Of a stretch of DNA of 7,880 nt, positions 1 through 6,495 are shown in pieces. The position numbers and the translations under genes were made by a program. Within the stretch, counting starts at the first letter, position 1; every line of letters starts with the position of its first letter. The DNA comes from JAMXLO01 sp046735215 (GTDB lineage: Bacteria > Pseudomonadota > Alphaproteobacteria > Acetobacterales > Acetobacteraceae): NCBI GenBank assembly GCA_046735215.1, contig JBKPSV010000058.1, positions 1 to 7,880 of the forward strand. The letters are read 5' to 3'. The notes below the pieces were generated by a model. That model saw nothing but the letters and a program-made list of their open reading frames with translations. It was not told where the DNA came from and did no database searches.

Positions 1-3000
1 TGTCCACACCGCCGCAGATCGCCGTCAGAAGGTTGTTGAAGTCATGCGCAACGCCACCGGTAAGCTGACCGACTGCCTCCATCTTCTGCGCCTGACGCAA
101 CGCCTCCTCGGTGCGCATGCGTTCCTCGATTTCATCCGCAACCCGCCGCTCCAGGCTCTCATTCAAGTCACGCAGATTCTCCTCTGCCTGCCGGCTGGTG
201 CGGTAAAGCCGCGCATTGTCGATAGCAATCGCCGCCTGCGCCGCGATGCCGCCCGCGATCAGTTCGGCGCGCTCGCCGAACACGCCGGGCGAGGAATGCC
301 CGAAGAAGAGCCCACCGATCACTTCGCCAGATCGCGATGCCACCGGCATGGCCAGGTAGCTGCGCACTGGAAGATGCGACTTCGGCTTGCCGTAATATGG
401 TGAGTTATGGCCATAGCGCGGATCACGCGTGATATCGTCCGAGCGCACGATCCCTTCGCCGCGGAACGTCACATCAAACAGCTTGGTGTTGCGCGGCATC
501 GGGAATTCCTGGAACGCCTCGCGTTGCGCACCGGACAGCGCGTAGAGCGTGTAGGCTTCCCCGGCATCGTTTGGCACGTTGTATAAGAACGCGCCGAATT
601 CGGCGCGCGTAAGCTCGACCGCGGCATCTGTGACGATCTGCACGACCCGTTCCAGGTCCAATTCCGCGGCTATTGCGTTGCCCGCGTGGTTGAGCAATTT
701 CAGGCGGCGCGCCTCCTCACGTATCTGCTCGGCTGCTTCGCGGCGCATCTGCGCGAGATCCAGATTTGAGCGCACCCGCGCCAGCAATTCGCGTGCTGCG
801 AACGGTTTCACCAGATAGTCGTCTGCGCCTGCCTCCAGTCCTTCCATCCGCGCTTCGTCCCCCGCCCGCGCAGACAGCAGGATGACCGGCAGATCACGCA
901 ACTCGGGGTCGGCGCGCGTCGCAGCCAGCAGCCCGAAGCCATCGAGCCTCGGCATCATGATATCGCTTACAACCAGATCGGGACGTCGTGCATGCATCGC
1001 CTGCAGCGCGGCCTCGCCATCGGCGACAATCTTCAGCTCGTAATGTGGGGTCAACAGCCGCGTCGCATATTCACGCATGTCGGCGTTGTCGTCCGCCAGC
1101 AGGACATACGCTCGATGGCCCGTTGGATGGCTTGGACGATCATCTGCAGCGACAAGTGGCGATGTCGGGTCAAGCAAGCTCTCCTCGCGACCTGGGCGAC
1201 CGCCGCCCGGCAGCCACCGCATCGCCTCGGCGACGAAAGCCGCCGCGACACCCTCTGGTGCGATGTCTTGCCGCTCCTGGGACACCTGTTCGGCTGGCAA
1301 ATGGGAGGATCCCAAGGGAAGCCTCACTCGCACCGTGGTGCCCGCGCCAAGCCGACTCTCCACCGCGATCGCGCCGCCATGCAAGCGTACAAGTTCGTTG
1401 ACCAGCGCCAACCCGATCCCCGTGCCTTCCATCGTTCTGCCTGGCTGCCCCTCGATCCGATGGAAGCGATCGAAGATATGCGGCAATTCCGCAGCTGGAA
1501 TGCCGACGCCCGTGTCGACCACCAGCAATTCCACCGCCGCTTCGGATGATCGGACCATGACTTCAATACTGCCTTCGAGAGTGTACTTGAAGGCATTTGA
1601 AACCAGGTTCAGGACCACCCGCTCCCACATGTTCGGATCGACGTAAACCGGTTGCGGCAGCGGCGCGCAATCGACCTTCAAACGGAGACCTGCCTGCTCG
1701 CAGGCCGAGTGGAAATTGCTGGCGAGTTCGGCGGTATAGCCGGCGATTTCAATCGGGCGGAAATGCGCACGCACGCGACCTGCCTCGATGCGGGAGAAAT
1801 CCAGCAGCGTATTCACCAGCCGCAACAGTCGCAGCCCGTTGCGATGCACCATGCCGAGTTTATCACCCACGCCGTCACGACTCGAGCGAATCTCTTCCTC
1901 AAGCGGCCCCAACATCAGGGTCAGCGGCGTACGAAACTCGTGGCTGACATTTGAGAAGAAGGCGGTCTTTGCCCTGTCGATCTCCGCCAACGCTTCGGCT
2001 CTCTGCCGCTCCGCCTCGTAGGCACGCGCACTCGCGAGGCCCGCAGCAATCTGCGACGCCACAAGGTCGAGAAAGCCGCTATAGCTCTCTGACAACGGCC
2101 GGTAGGGATTGAGCGCAACGATCAGCATACCGGCGGGCTTGGTTTCGCCTTGCTGGACTATAGGCACCGCGACCGCCAGATGCGGCGGCCGGTCCCAGGC
2201 GCCTGTCGGCAGCGGTGCGTAGGCCGCAAGGTCCGTGATCGTTACGTGCGGTTCGCCCGCGAGAATGCGTGCCGCTGCATGCGTCGCAGGCATCGCGTCC
2301 AAGTTGAACGCGGCCATCGCCATGGGATGGTCGGCAGCAATGCCACTGACGCAGGCCAGTCGGGCACGCTTTCCATCCTGCTCAAACAGCCAGGCAATGG
2401 CGAACGGCATATCGCGCCGGTTCATCGCTAGTCCGCGTTCGATGGCTGCCAGGATCTCCGGTTCCGTGCGCACCGCTGCCAGCCAGCTCGCCAGCTCACG
2501 CAGCGTCGCCATCCGCCGCCCGCCAATGACACGTTCGGTATCCTCGGTCACGACGCACAGCATGCCGCCAACCGCACCCTCGTCATTCGGCAAAGGGCTG
2601 TAGGAGAAGGTGTGGTAGGTCTCCTCTGGATATCCATTGCGTTCCAGGAAGAGCAGCAGGCCTTCATCCCATGTCGCATGGCCGGTCCGCATGACGGTGG
2701 CCGCACGTGGACCGATGTCGGGCCAGATCTCCGCCCAAACCTCAGATGCTGGCCGGCCAAGCGCCCACGGATGCTTTGCACCCAGCGTCATCGCGGCATA
2801 TGCATCGTTGTAGAAGAATGTCAGGTCGCTTCCCCAGCCAAGCCACATCGCATAGCGCGACGTCACCAGGATCCTGAGCGCCGTCTGCAGGCTGCGCGAC
2901 CAGGCATGTCGCGGACCAAGCAGCGTTGTCGACCAGTCCCGGCCGTCGATCAGCGCCGCCATTTCGCCGCCCGCCATCAGGAATGCCGAGCCCGAGCCCC

Positions 3001-3025
3001 CGGTCGGATTTGCTGACGAATTCAT
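1..3025 (-). CDS. Hybrid sensor histidine kinase with two kinase modules and an internal receiver (3' end off the window)
   Basis: A signalling protein expected to autophosphorylate on histidine and pass phosphate to an aspartate. Translation from 3025 runs 1008 codons without a stop to the window edge. Domain order by residue: a PAS-like sensor (about 20-165, with the GYPEETYHTFSYSP-type segment common in this kinase group); GAF (about 185-335); HisKA with HEFRTPL, H362; HATPase_c with N-box N477, DTGVGIP (504-510), IFDRF (517-521) and GTGIGL (534-539); a linker; receiver (639-755) with acidic pair D645/D646, phospho-acceptor D688, S718 and K740; a second GAF (about 780-940); a coiled coil (945-980); then a second H-box HDFNNLL, H994. 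An ATPase domain, perhaps another receiver, should follow off the edge. There is no transmembrane segment, so it is probably cytosolic. The ATG at 3025 has GAGGGA at 3029-3034 on the minus strand. It is divergent from the dehydrogenase gene. Its stimulus cannot be inferred. Confidence 0.93.
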   Translation of the reverse strand, partial: MNSSANPTGGSGSAFLMAGGEMAALIDGRDWSTTLLGPRHAWSRSLQTALRILVTSRYAMWLGWGSDLTFFYNDAYAAMTLGAKHPWALGRPASEVWAEIWPDIGPRAATVMRTGHATWDEGLLLFLERNGYPEETYHTFSYSPLPNDEGAVGGMLCVVTEDTERVIGGRRMATLRELASWLAAVRTEPEILAAIERGLAMNRRDMPFAIAWLFEQDGKRARLACVSGIAADHPMAMAAFNLDAMPATHAAARILAGEPHVTITDLAAYAPLPTGAWDRPPHLAVAVPIVQQGETKPAGMLIVALNPYRPLSESYSGFLDLVASQIAAGLASARAYEAERQRAEALAEIDRAKTAFFSNVSHEFRTPLTLMLGPLEEEIRSSRDGVGDKLGMVHRNGLRLLRLVNTLLDFSRIEAGRVRAHFRPIEIAGYTAELASNFHSACEQAGLRLKVDCAPLPQPVYVDPNMWERVVLNLVSNAFKYTLEGSIEVMVRSSEAAVELLVVDTGVGIPAAELPHIFDRFHRIEGQPGRTMEGTGIGLALVNELVRLHGGAIAVESRLGAGTTVRVRLPLGSSHLPAEQVSQERQDIAPEGVAAAFVAEAMRWLPGGGRPGREESLLDPTSPLVAADDRPSHPTGHRAYVLLADDNADMREYATRLLTPHYELKIVADGEAALQAMHARRPDLVVSDIMMPRLDGFGLLAATRADPELRDLPVILLSARAGDEARMEGLEAGADDYLVKPFAARELLARVRSNLDLAQMRREAAEQIREEARRLKLLNHAGNAIAAELDLERVVQIVTDAAVELTRAEFGAFLYNVPNDAGEAYTLYALSGAQREAFQEFPMPRNTKLFDVTFRGEGIVRSDDITRDPRYGHNSPYYGKPKSHLPVRSYLAMPVASRSGEVIGGLFFGHSSPGVFGERAELIAGGIAAQAAIAIDNARLYRTSRQAEENLRDLNESLERRVADEIEERMRTEEALRQAQKMEAVGQLTGGVAHDFNNLLTAICGGVD

Positions 3026-3168
3026 GCTTCCCTCTGGCACGACTATGCTGTGGTAGAGATCGCTGGAGAATTGCGGCGGATTGCCGAACCGTTTCGCTCA
3101 CCTCTTGTTGAGCGCTGTGTTGCCAGCCCCGGATCAGTTCGATACCTCGGGACCGAAGGAGACCAACC
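3026..3168. promoter_or_regulatory. Divergent intergenic region between the sensor kinase and the dehydrogenase/hydroxylase unit
   Basis: These 143 bases must hold the start signals of two divergent transcription units. Visible elements are a Shine-Dalgarno AAGGAG at 3156-3161, seven bases before the ATG at 3169; a minus-strand GAGGGA at 3029-3034 before the ATG at 3025; a 6-base inverted repeat at 3095-3114; and two ATTGCSG copies spaced 10 bases apart at 3070-3076 and 3080-3086. No convincing sigma70 -35/-10 pair was found on either strand, so promoter positions are not assigned. No open reading frame here looks coding. Confidence 0.6.
3095..3114. promoter_or_regulatory. Inverted repeat, candidate operator
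   Basis: CGCTCA at 3095-3100 and its exact reverse complement TGAGCG at 3109-3114 flank an 8-base spacer. Centre-to-centre spacing is 14 bases. The repeat lies 55 bases before the dehydrogenase start and 70 bases before the kinase start, a plausible place for a regulator to act on either gene. Arms this short can arise by chance, and no regulator gene of a known family lies next to it in the window. Confidence 0.25.
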
Positions 3169-4242
3169 ATGCGTGAGTACCGCATCGCCTCTATCCCGGC
3201 TGATGGCATTGGCCCTGAAGTGATCAGCGCCGGCCTGGAGGTGTTGGACGCCGTGGCGGCCCGCGACGGTAGCTTCCGGCTGACCATCGACCACTATGAC
3301 TGGGGCTCCGACCGTTACCGCAAGCACGGCAGCTTTATGCCGGCTGATGCGCTGGCCTGGCTGCGCACGGCCGATGCCATCTATTTCGGCGCGGTCGGCG
3401 ACCCGGACATCCCCGATCATGTCACGCTATGGGGCCTGCGGCTGCCGATCTGCCAGGGGCTGGATCAATACGCCAATGTCCGCCCGACACGCATCCTGAC
3501 CGGCATCACCTCGCCGCTGCGCGACGTGGGGCCCGGCGATCTCGACTGGGTGATCGTGCGCGAGAACAGCGAAGGCGAATACGCCGGACACGGGGGCCGC
3601 GCGCATCGTGGCATGCCGGAAGAGGTTGCCACTGAAACCGCCATCTTCACCCGCCGGGGCGTCGAGCGGATCATGCGCTTCGCGTTCGACATCGCGCGCA
3701 GCCGCCCCCGCAAGCTGCTCACCGTCGTCACCAAGTCGAATGCACAGCGTCATGGCATGGTGTTCTGGGACGAGATCGCCGGCCTGGTGTCGCACGACTA
3801 TCCCGACGTGACCTGGGACAAGGAACTGGTCGATGCGATGACCATGCGCATGGTCCGCCGACCCAAGAGCCTGGACACCGTTGTGGCAACCAACCTGCAC
3901 GCCGACATCCTGTCCGATCTCGCCGCTGCATTGGCTGGTTCTCTCGGCATCGCGCCGACCGGCAACGTGGACCCTGAACGGCGTGGCCCCTCGATGTTCG
4001 AACCCATCCACGGCTCTGCGTTCGACATCACCGGCAAGGGCATCGCCAACCCGGTGGCCAGCTTCTGGACCGGGGCGATGATGCTGGAGCACCTGGGCGA
4101 GGCGTCGGCCGCTGATCTGCTGATGCGCGCTGTGGAACAGGTCTGCGCCGCTGGGATTATGACCCCTGATCTCGGCGGCAAGGCAACCACGGCAGAGGTG
4201 ACAAATGCCGTGTGTCAGGCCGTGCGCGGCATGAACCGGTGA
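3169..4242 (+). CDS. NAD-dependent beta-decarboxylating dehydrogenase, tartrate/D-malate dehydrogenase (TtuC/DmlA) type
   Basis: Cytosolic enzyme of the isocitrate/isopropylmalate dehydrogenase fold, which oxidises a 2-hydroxyacid and often decarboxylates it, using NAD(P)+ and a divalent metal. At 357 residues it has the usual family length. Visible motifs: N-terminal PADGIGPEV (10-18); DAIYFGAVG (69-77); DQYANVRP (99-106) with R105; VRENSEGEY (130-138) with R131 and Y138; TKSN (188-191) with K189; metal ligands D222, D246 and D250; the FEPIHGSAFDI nucleotide-binding region (277-287); and GIANPVA (291-297). These place it with tartrate/D-malate dehydrogenases rather than LeuB. Oddly, the position of the first substrate arginine is C95, followed by Q96, where DmlA as I recall it has two arginines, so malate or tartrate should not be assumed. 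The start is set by AAGGAG at 3156-3161. The next gene overlaps its end, indicating co-translation. Confidence 0.92.
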   Translation: MREYRIASIPADGIGPEVISAGLEVLDAVAARDGSFRLTIDHYDWGSDRYRKHGSFMPADALAWLRTADAIYFGAVGDPDIPDHVTLWGLRLPICQGLDQYANVRPTRILTGITSPLRDVGPGDLDWVIVRENSEGEYAGHGGRAHRGMPEEVATETAIFTRRGVERIMRFAFDIARSRPRKLLTVVTKSNAQRHGMVFWDEIAGLVSHDYPDVTWDKELVDAMTMRMVRRPKSLDTVVATNLHADILSDLAAALAGSLGIAPTGNVDPERRGPSMFEPIHGSAFDITGKGIANPVASFWTGAMMLEHLGEASAADLLMRAVEQVCAAGIMTPDLGGKATTAEVTNAVCQAVRGMNR

Positions 4243-5411
4243 TCGATACTGGCTTCACCGACGAAGAACAGCACCTGCTGACGCAGGCGCGTAAGCTGGT
4301 CCCGGCTCTTTCGCAGCGCGCCGCGGCAACCAATGCCGCGCGCGACGTGCTGCCGGAGACGATCGCTGAATTCCATCGCATCGGCATCCTGCGCATCATC
4401 CAGCCGCGCCGGTTCGGCGGACTGCAACTGCGCTTCTCGTTGTTCTCGCAGATCGTCGAGATCATTACCGAAGGCTGTGCTTCGTCCGGTTGGGTCTATG
4501 CTGTACTCGGCGAGCACCAGTGGCTTCTCGCATCGTATCCTTTGCAGGCGCAGATAGATATCTGGGGTGACAATCAGCATGCGGTCGCATCATCTTCGTT
4601 GGCGCCGCGCGCTACCGCCGAACGCACCGCAGGTGGCTGGCGGCTGTCGGGCTCGTTCCCGTTCTCCAGCGGCAGCGGCCACGCACAATGGGCGATCATC
4701 GGCGCGTTCCTCGGCAAGCCAGGTGATCCTGCCGCAAACGCCTACCTTTTGGTTCCCTTCGTCGATATCGAGATCATCGACGACTGGCACGTGCTGGGTC
4801 TTGCCGGTACCGGGAGTCGGACACTGAAGCTGCGGGATGCGTTCGTACCTGAGCATCGCTGCGTCATGCTTGCGGATCTTCTGGCCGGGACCGCTCCGGG
4901 CGCCGAGGTATACGCCGATTATCCGCTGGTGCGTACGCCACGTGGACTGATGGTGAACTACTCGCTTCCGCCGGTTGCCATCGCACTGGGCAATCGTGCA
5001 TTGCAGGTCGCGTTGGCGACGCTGCGGGACAAAGTCTCGCGCGGTGTGAATGCACTGGCCGCCAGCGAATTCGTGCAGATGACGGTTGCCGAGGCTGCGG
5101 CGGCAATCGACGCGGCGACACTGACCATGCACAGTGGGCGCGCGACAGCCGAGGCGTTGATCGCGAAGCAGGAACCTATACCGCAGGCATACGTCCTGCG
5201 CACGCGCCGTGACATGACATTTGCACAGCATCAGGTGCAACGAGCGGTGGAGAAGCTGGTCGAGGTCTGCGGCGCGCAATCGGTCTACGACACCGACCCA
5301 CTCGCCCAGATCAGGCGTGACATTCTGACGGTGCTGACACACAACATCGCCAGCCGGCAGGCAGCGATGGGCGCTTGGGGGAAGCTGGCGCTCAGTCCAT
5401 CATCGCCCTGA
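4212..5411 (+). CDS. Group D flavin-dependent monooxygenase, oxygenase component (HpaB/HsaA-like, acyl-CoA dehydrogenase fold)
   Basis: Predicted oxygenase half of a two-component hydroxylase that uses reduced FMN/FAD and O2, typically on phenolic or polycyclic substrates. Domain order follows acyl-CoA dehydrogenases: helical N-terminus (15-120), beta domain (125-215), helical C-terminus (250-390). Family signatures: RRFGGLQ (66-72), SSGWVYAVLGEHQW (91-104), SSSLAP (127-132), FPFSSGSGHAQW (149-160), DDWHVLGLAGTGS (190-202), DAFVPEHR (209-216) and a late RRDILTVLTHNIA (368-380). These match 4-hydroxyphenylacetate and secosteroid hydroxylases better than true acyl-CoA dehydrogenases. The start is uncertain: GTG at 4212 has a weak GAGG at 4195-4198 and overlaps the upstream gene by 31 bases, while GTG at 4239 overlaps its stop in a GTGA arrangement typical of coupled translation and gives 390 residues. 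The stop overlaps the convergent acoC by 20 bases. No flavin reductase is visible in the window. The substrate is unknown. Confidence 0.88.
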   Translation: MSGRARHEPVIDTGFTDEEQHLLTQARKLVPALSQRAAATNAARDVLPETIAEFHRIGILRIIQPRRFGGLQLRFSLFSQIVEIITEGCASSGWVYAVLGEHQWLLASYPLQAQIDIWGDNQHAVASSSLAPRATAERTAGGWRLSGSFPFSSGSGHAQWAIIGAFLGKPGDPAANAYLLVPFVDIEIIDDWHVLGLAGTGSRTLKLRDAFVPEHRCVMLADLLAGTAPGAEVYADYPLVRTPRGLMVNYSLPPVAIALGNRALQVALATLRDKVSRGVNALAASEFVQMTVAEAAAAIDAATLTMHSGRATAEALIAKQEPIPQAYVLRTRRDMTFAQHQVQRAVEKLVEVCGAQSVYDTDPLAQIRRDILTVLTHNIASRQAAMGAWGKLALSPSSP

Positions 5412-5420
5412 GCAGCCGGT
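5384..5420. repeat. Stem-loop spanning both stop codons of convergent genes, possible bidirectional terminator
   Basis: GCTCAG at 5390-5395 and CTGAGC at 5408-5413 are exact reverse complements around a 12-base loop. Pairing extends outward past a bulged A5414 with GGC (5387-5389) against GCC (5415-5417), then C5385 with G5419 and flanking G-T wobbles. The acoC stop (5392-5394) lies in the left arm and the hydroxylase stop (5409-5411) in the right arm. No T-tract follows on either side, so it is not a standard intrinsic terminator. It could halt or pause convergent transcripts or stabilise 3' ends. Confidence 0.4.
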
Positions 5421-6495
5421 TCACCTCCCCCGCTTTTTCCATGTGCGGCAGGTGGCCGGCGCCGTTCGCTACGTGCACCTTCGCTGGCGCCGCGGCATCG
5501 GCATGCGCGACGGGGATAATGCGATCGTCGCTTCCCCAGATCACCTGCACCGGTATCGACAGCGCGCGCAGTGATGCGGTCAGATCAACCGACTGGCGGC
5601 CCTGTGGAAACCACGCGCGCGCAATGCTCTCCAGTGCCGGCGCCACACCGTCGAGACGCTTGTAGCGCAGGAATTCTTCCACCATCGTGCGGCTGATCAG
5701 CGATGGGTCATGCACCAGATATTGCAGCGCCTCGACTGCGTCCTTGCGCCGCGATGCGCGCATGAACGCATCGATGAACGTGCCGTTGATTTCCGGACCC
5801 AGTCCGGCTGGCGCCAGCAAACTCAAGGTGGCGATTCGCTCGGGCCGCCGCACGGCGACGGCGAGCGCCAGTGCTCCGCCCATGGAATGCCCGACGATGT
5901 GCGCGCGTTCAACCGCGAGTGCCTCCAGTGCCGCTTCGATAGTCTCGGTGAAGAACGCAATATCACCGCTGCCGACGTTCTTGCTCGAAAGCCCATGGCC
6001 CGGCAATTCCAGCGCCAGTGTGCGTCGATCGCCGCACAATGCAGACTGATTGAACATCCAGGTATTGAGGTCGCCGCCGAAGCCATGCAGCAGCAACACC
6101 GGCACGCCGCCACTGCCCAACTCCAGACAGCGCAGCGTCCGCCCCAGAACCTCTAGTTCACGCGGTGCCGGCGGAGCCACATCTTCGGAACCAGTGTCGG
6201 CCGGTTCCACGACGACGAACTTCGATACAAACGCATCGATTTCTGCTGCTTGTGTCTCCGGCGGAGCGATAACTGCCAGCAGGGCGCCGATCGGCAGCGT
6301 GCTTCCCTCGGGCGCGACGATGCGCGCCAAACTGCCGGCGCCTTCGGCTTCAACCACATTGGTGATCTTGCTGGTCTCGATCTCCAGCAGCTCGTCGCCG
6401 GCGGCACATGATGCACCCGGCTGCTTGAGCCATTGCACCACTTTGCCCTCCGTCATCGTCAGACCCCATTTGGGCATGGTGATCGCGGTGATCAT
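5392..6495 (-). CDS. acoC: Acetoin dehydrogenase complex E2-like subunit: lipoyl domain fused to alpha/beta hydrolase
   Basis: Predicted E2 partner of the AcoA/AcoB E1, carrying the two-carbon acyl group on lipoate toward CoA. Of 367 residues, 1-80 form a biotinyl/lipoyl domain with the lipoylated lysine in ETSKITNV (K43). A linker follows (about 81-112), then an alpha/beta-hydrolase domain (about 115-365) with oxyanion-loop HGFGG (137-141), nucleophile S204 in GHSMGG, acid D324 in the WGSDDRIIP segment, and H348 in GAGHLPH. This matches AcoC of the Cupriavidus/Pseudomonas type, about 370 residues, which lacks the usual HxxxD transacylase core and peripheral-subunit-binding domain. The ATG at 6493-6495 overlaps the acoB stop as ATGA, and no Shine-Dalgarno sits at proper spacing, so translation is probably coupled. 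The open frame extends 62 codons further upstream, but that part lies antisense-free inside acoB in another frame and has no family similarity. Confidence 0.93.
   Translation of the reverse strand: MITAITMPKWGLTMTEGKVVQWLKQPGASCAAGDELLEIETSKITNVVEAEGAGSLARIVAPEGSTLPIGALLAVIAPPETQAAEIDAFVSKFVVVEPADTGSEDVAPPAPRELEVLGRTLRCLELGSGGVPVLLLHGFGGDLNTWMFNQSALCGDRRTLALELPGHGLSSKNVGSGDIAFFTETIEAALEALAVERAHIVGHSMGGALALAVAVRRPERIATLSLLAPAGLGPEINGTFIDAFMRASRRKDAVEALQYLVHDPSLISRTMVEEFLRYKRLDGVAPALESIARAWFPQGRQSVDLTASLRALSIPVQVIWGSDDRIIPVAHADAAAPAKVHVANGAGHLPHMEKAGEVNRLLRAMMD

Noticed and set aside
988..1646. Plus-strand open frames of 137, 185 and 189 codons inside the kinase gene
   Set aside because: The minus strand here encodes intact HATPase and receiver domains in one continuous frame; the plus frames overlap each other and have no domain.
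3105..3148. TTGTTG or TTGCCA as a -35 box for the dehydrogenase gene
   Set aside because: No acceptable -10 element follows at 16-18 bases; the best match, GATACC, is weak and too close.
2742..3287. Minus-strand 181-codon frame crossing the kinase start and intergenic region
   Set aside because: It is out of frame with the PAS-domain translation that starts at 3025 and shows no family motifs.
3427..4190. Long minus-strand open frames opposite the dehydrogenase (221 and 130 codons)
   Set aside because: They are antisense shadows caused by high third-position GC; the plus strand has unmistakable dehydrogenase motifs throughout.
4590..5342. 250-codon minus-strand open frame opposite the hydroxylase
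   Set aside because: Its composition is rich in Arg, His, Cys and Gln with no recognisable domain, and the plus strand encodes a full conserved flavoprotein.
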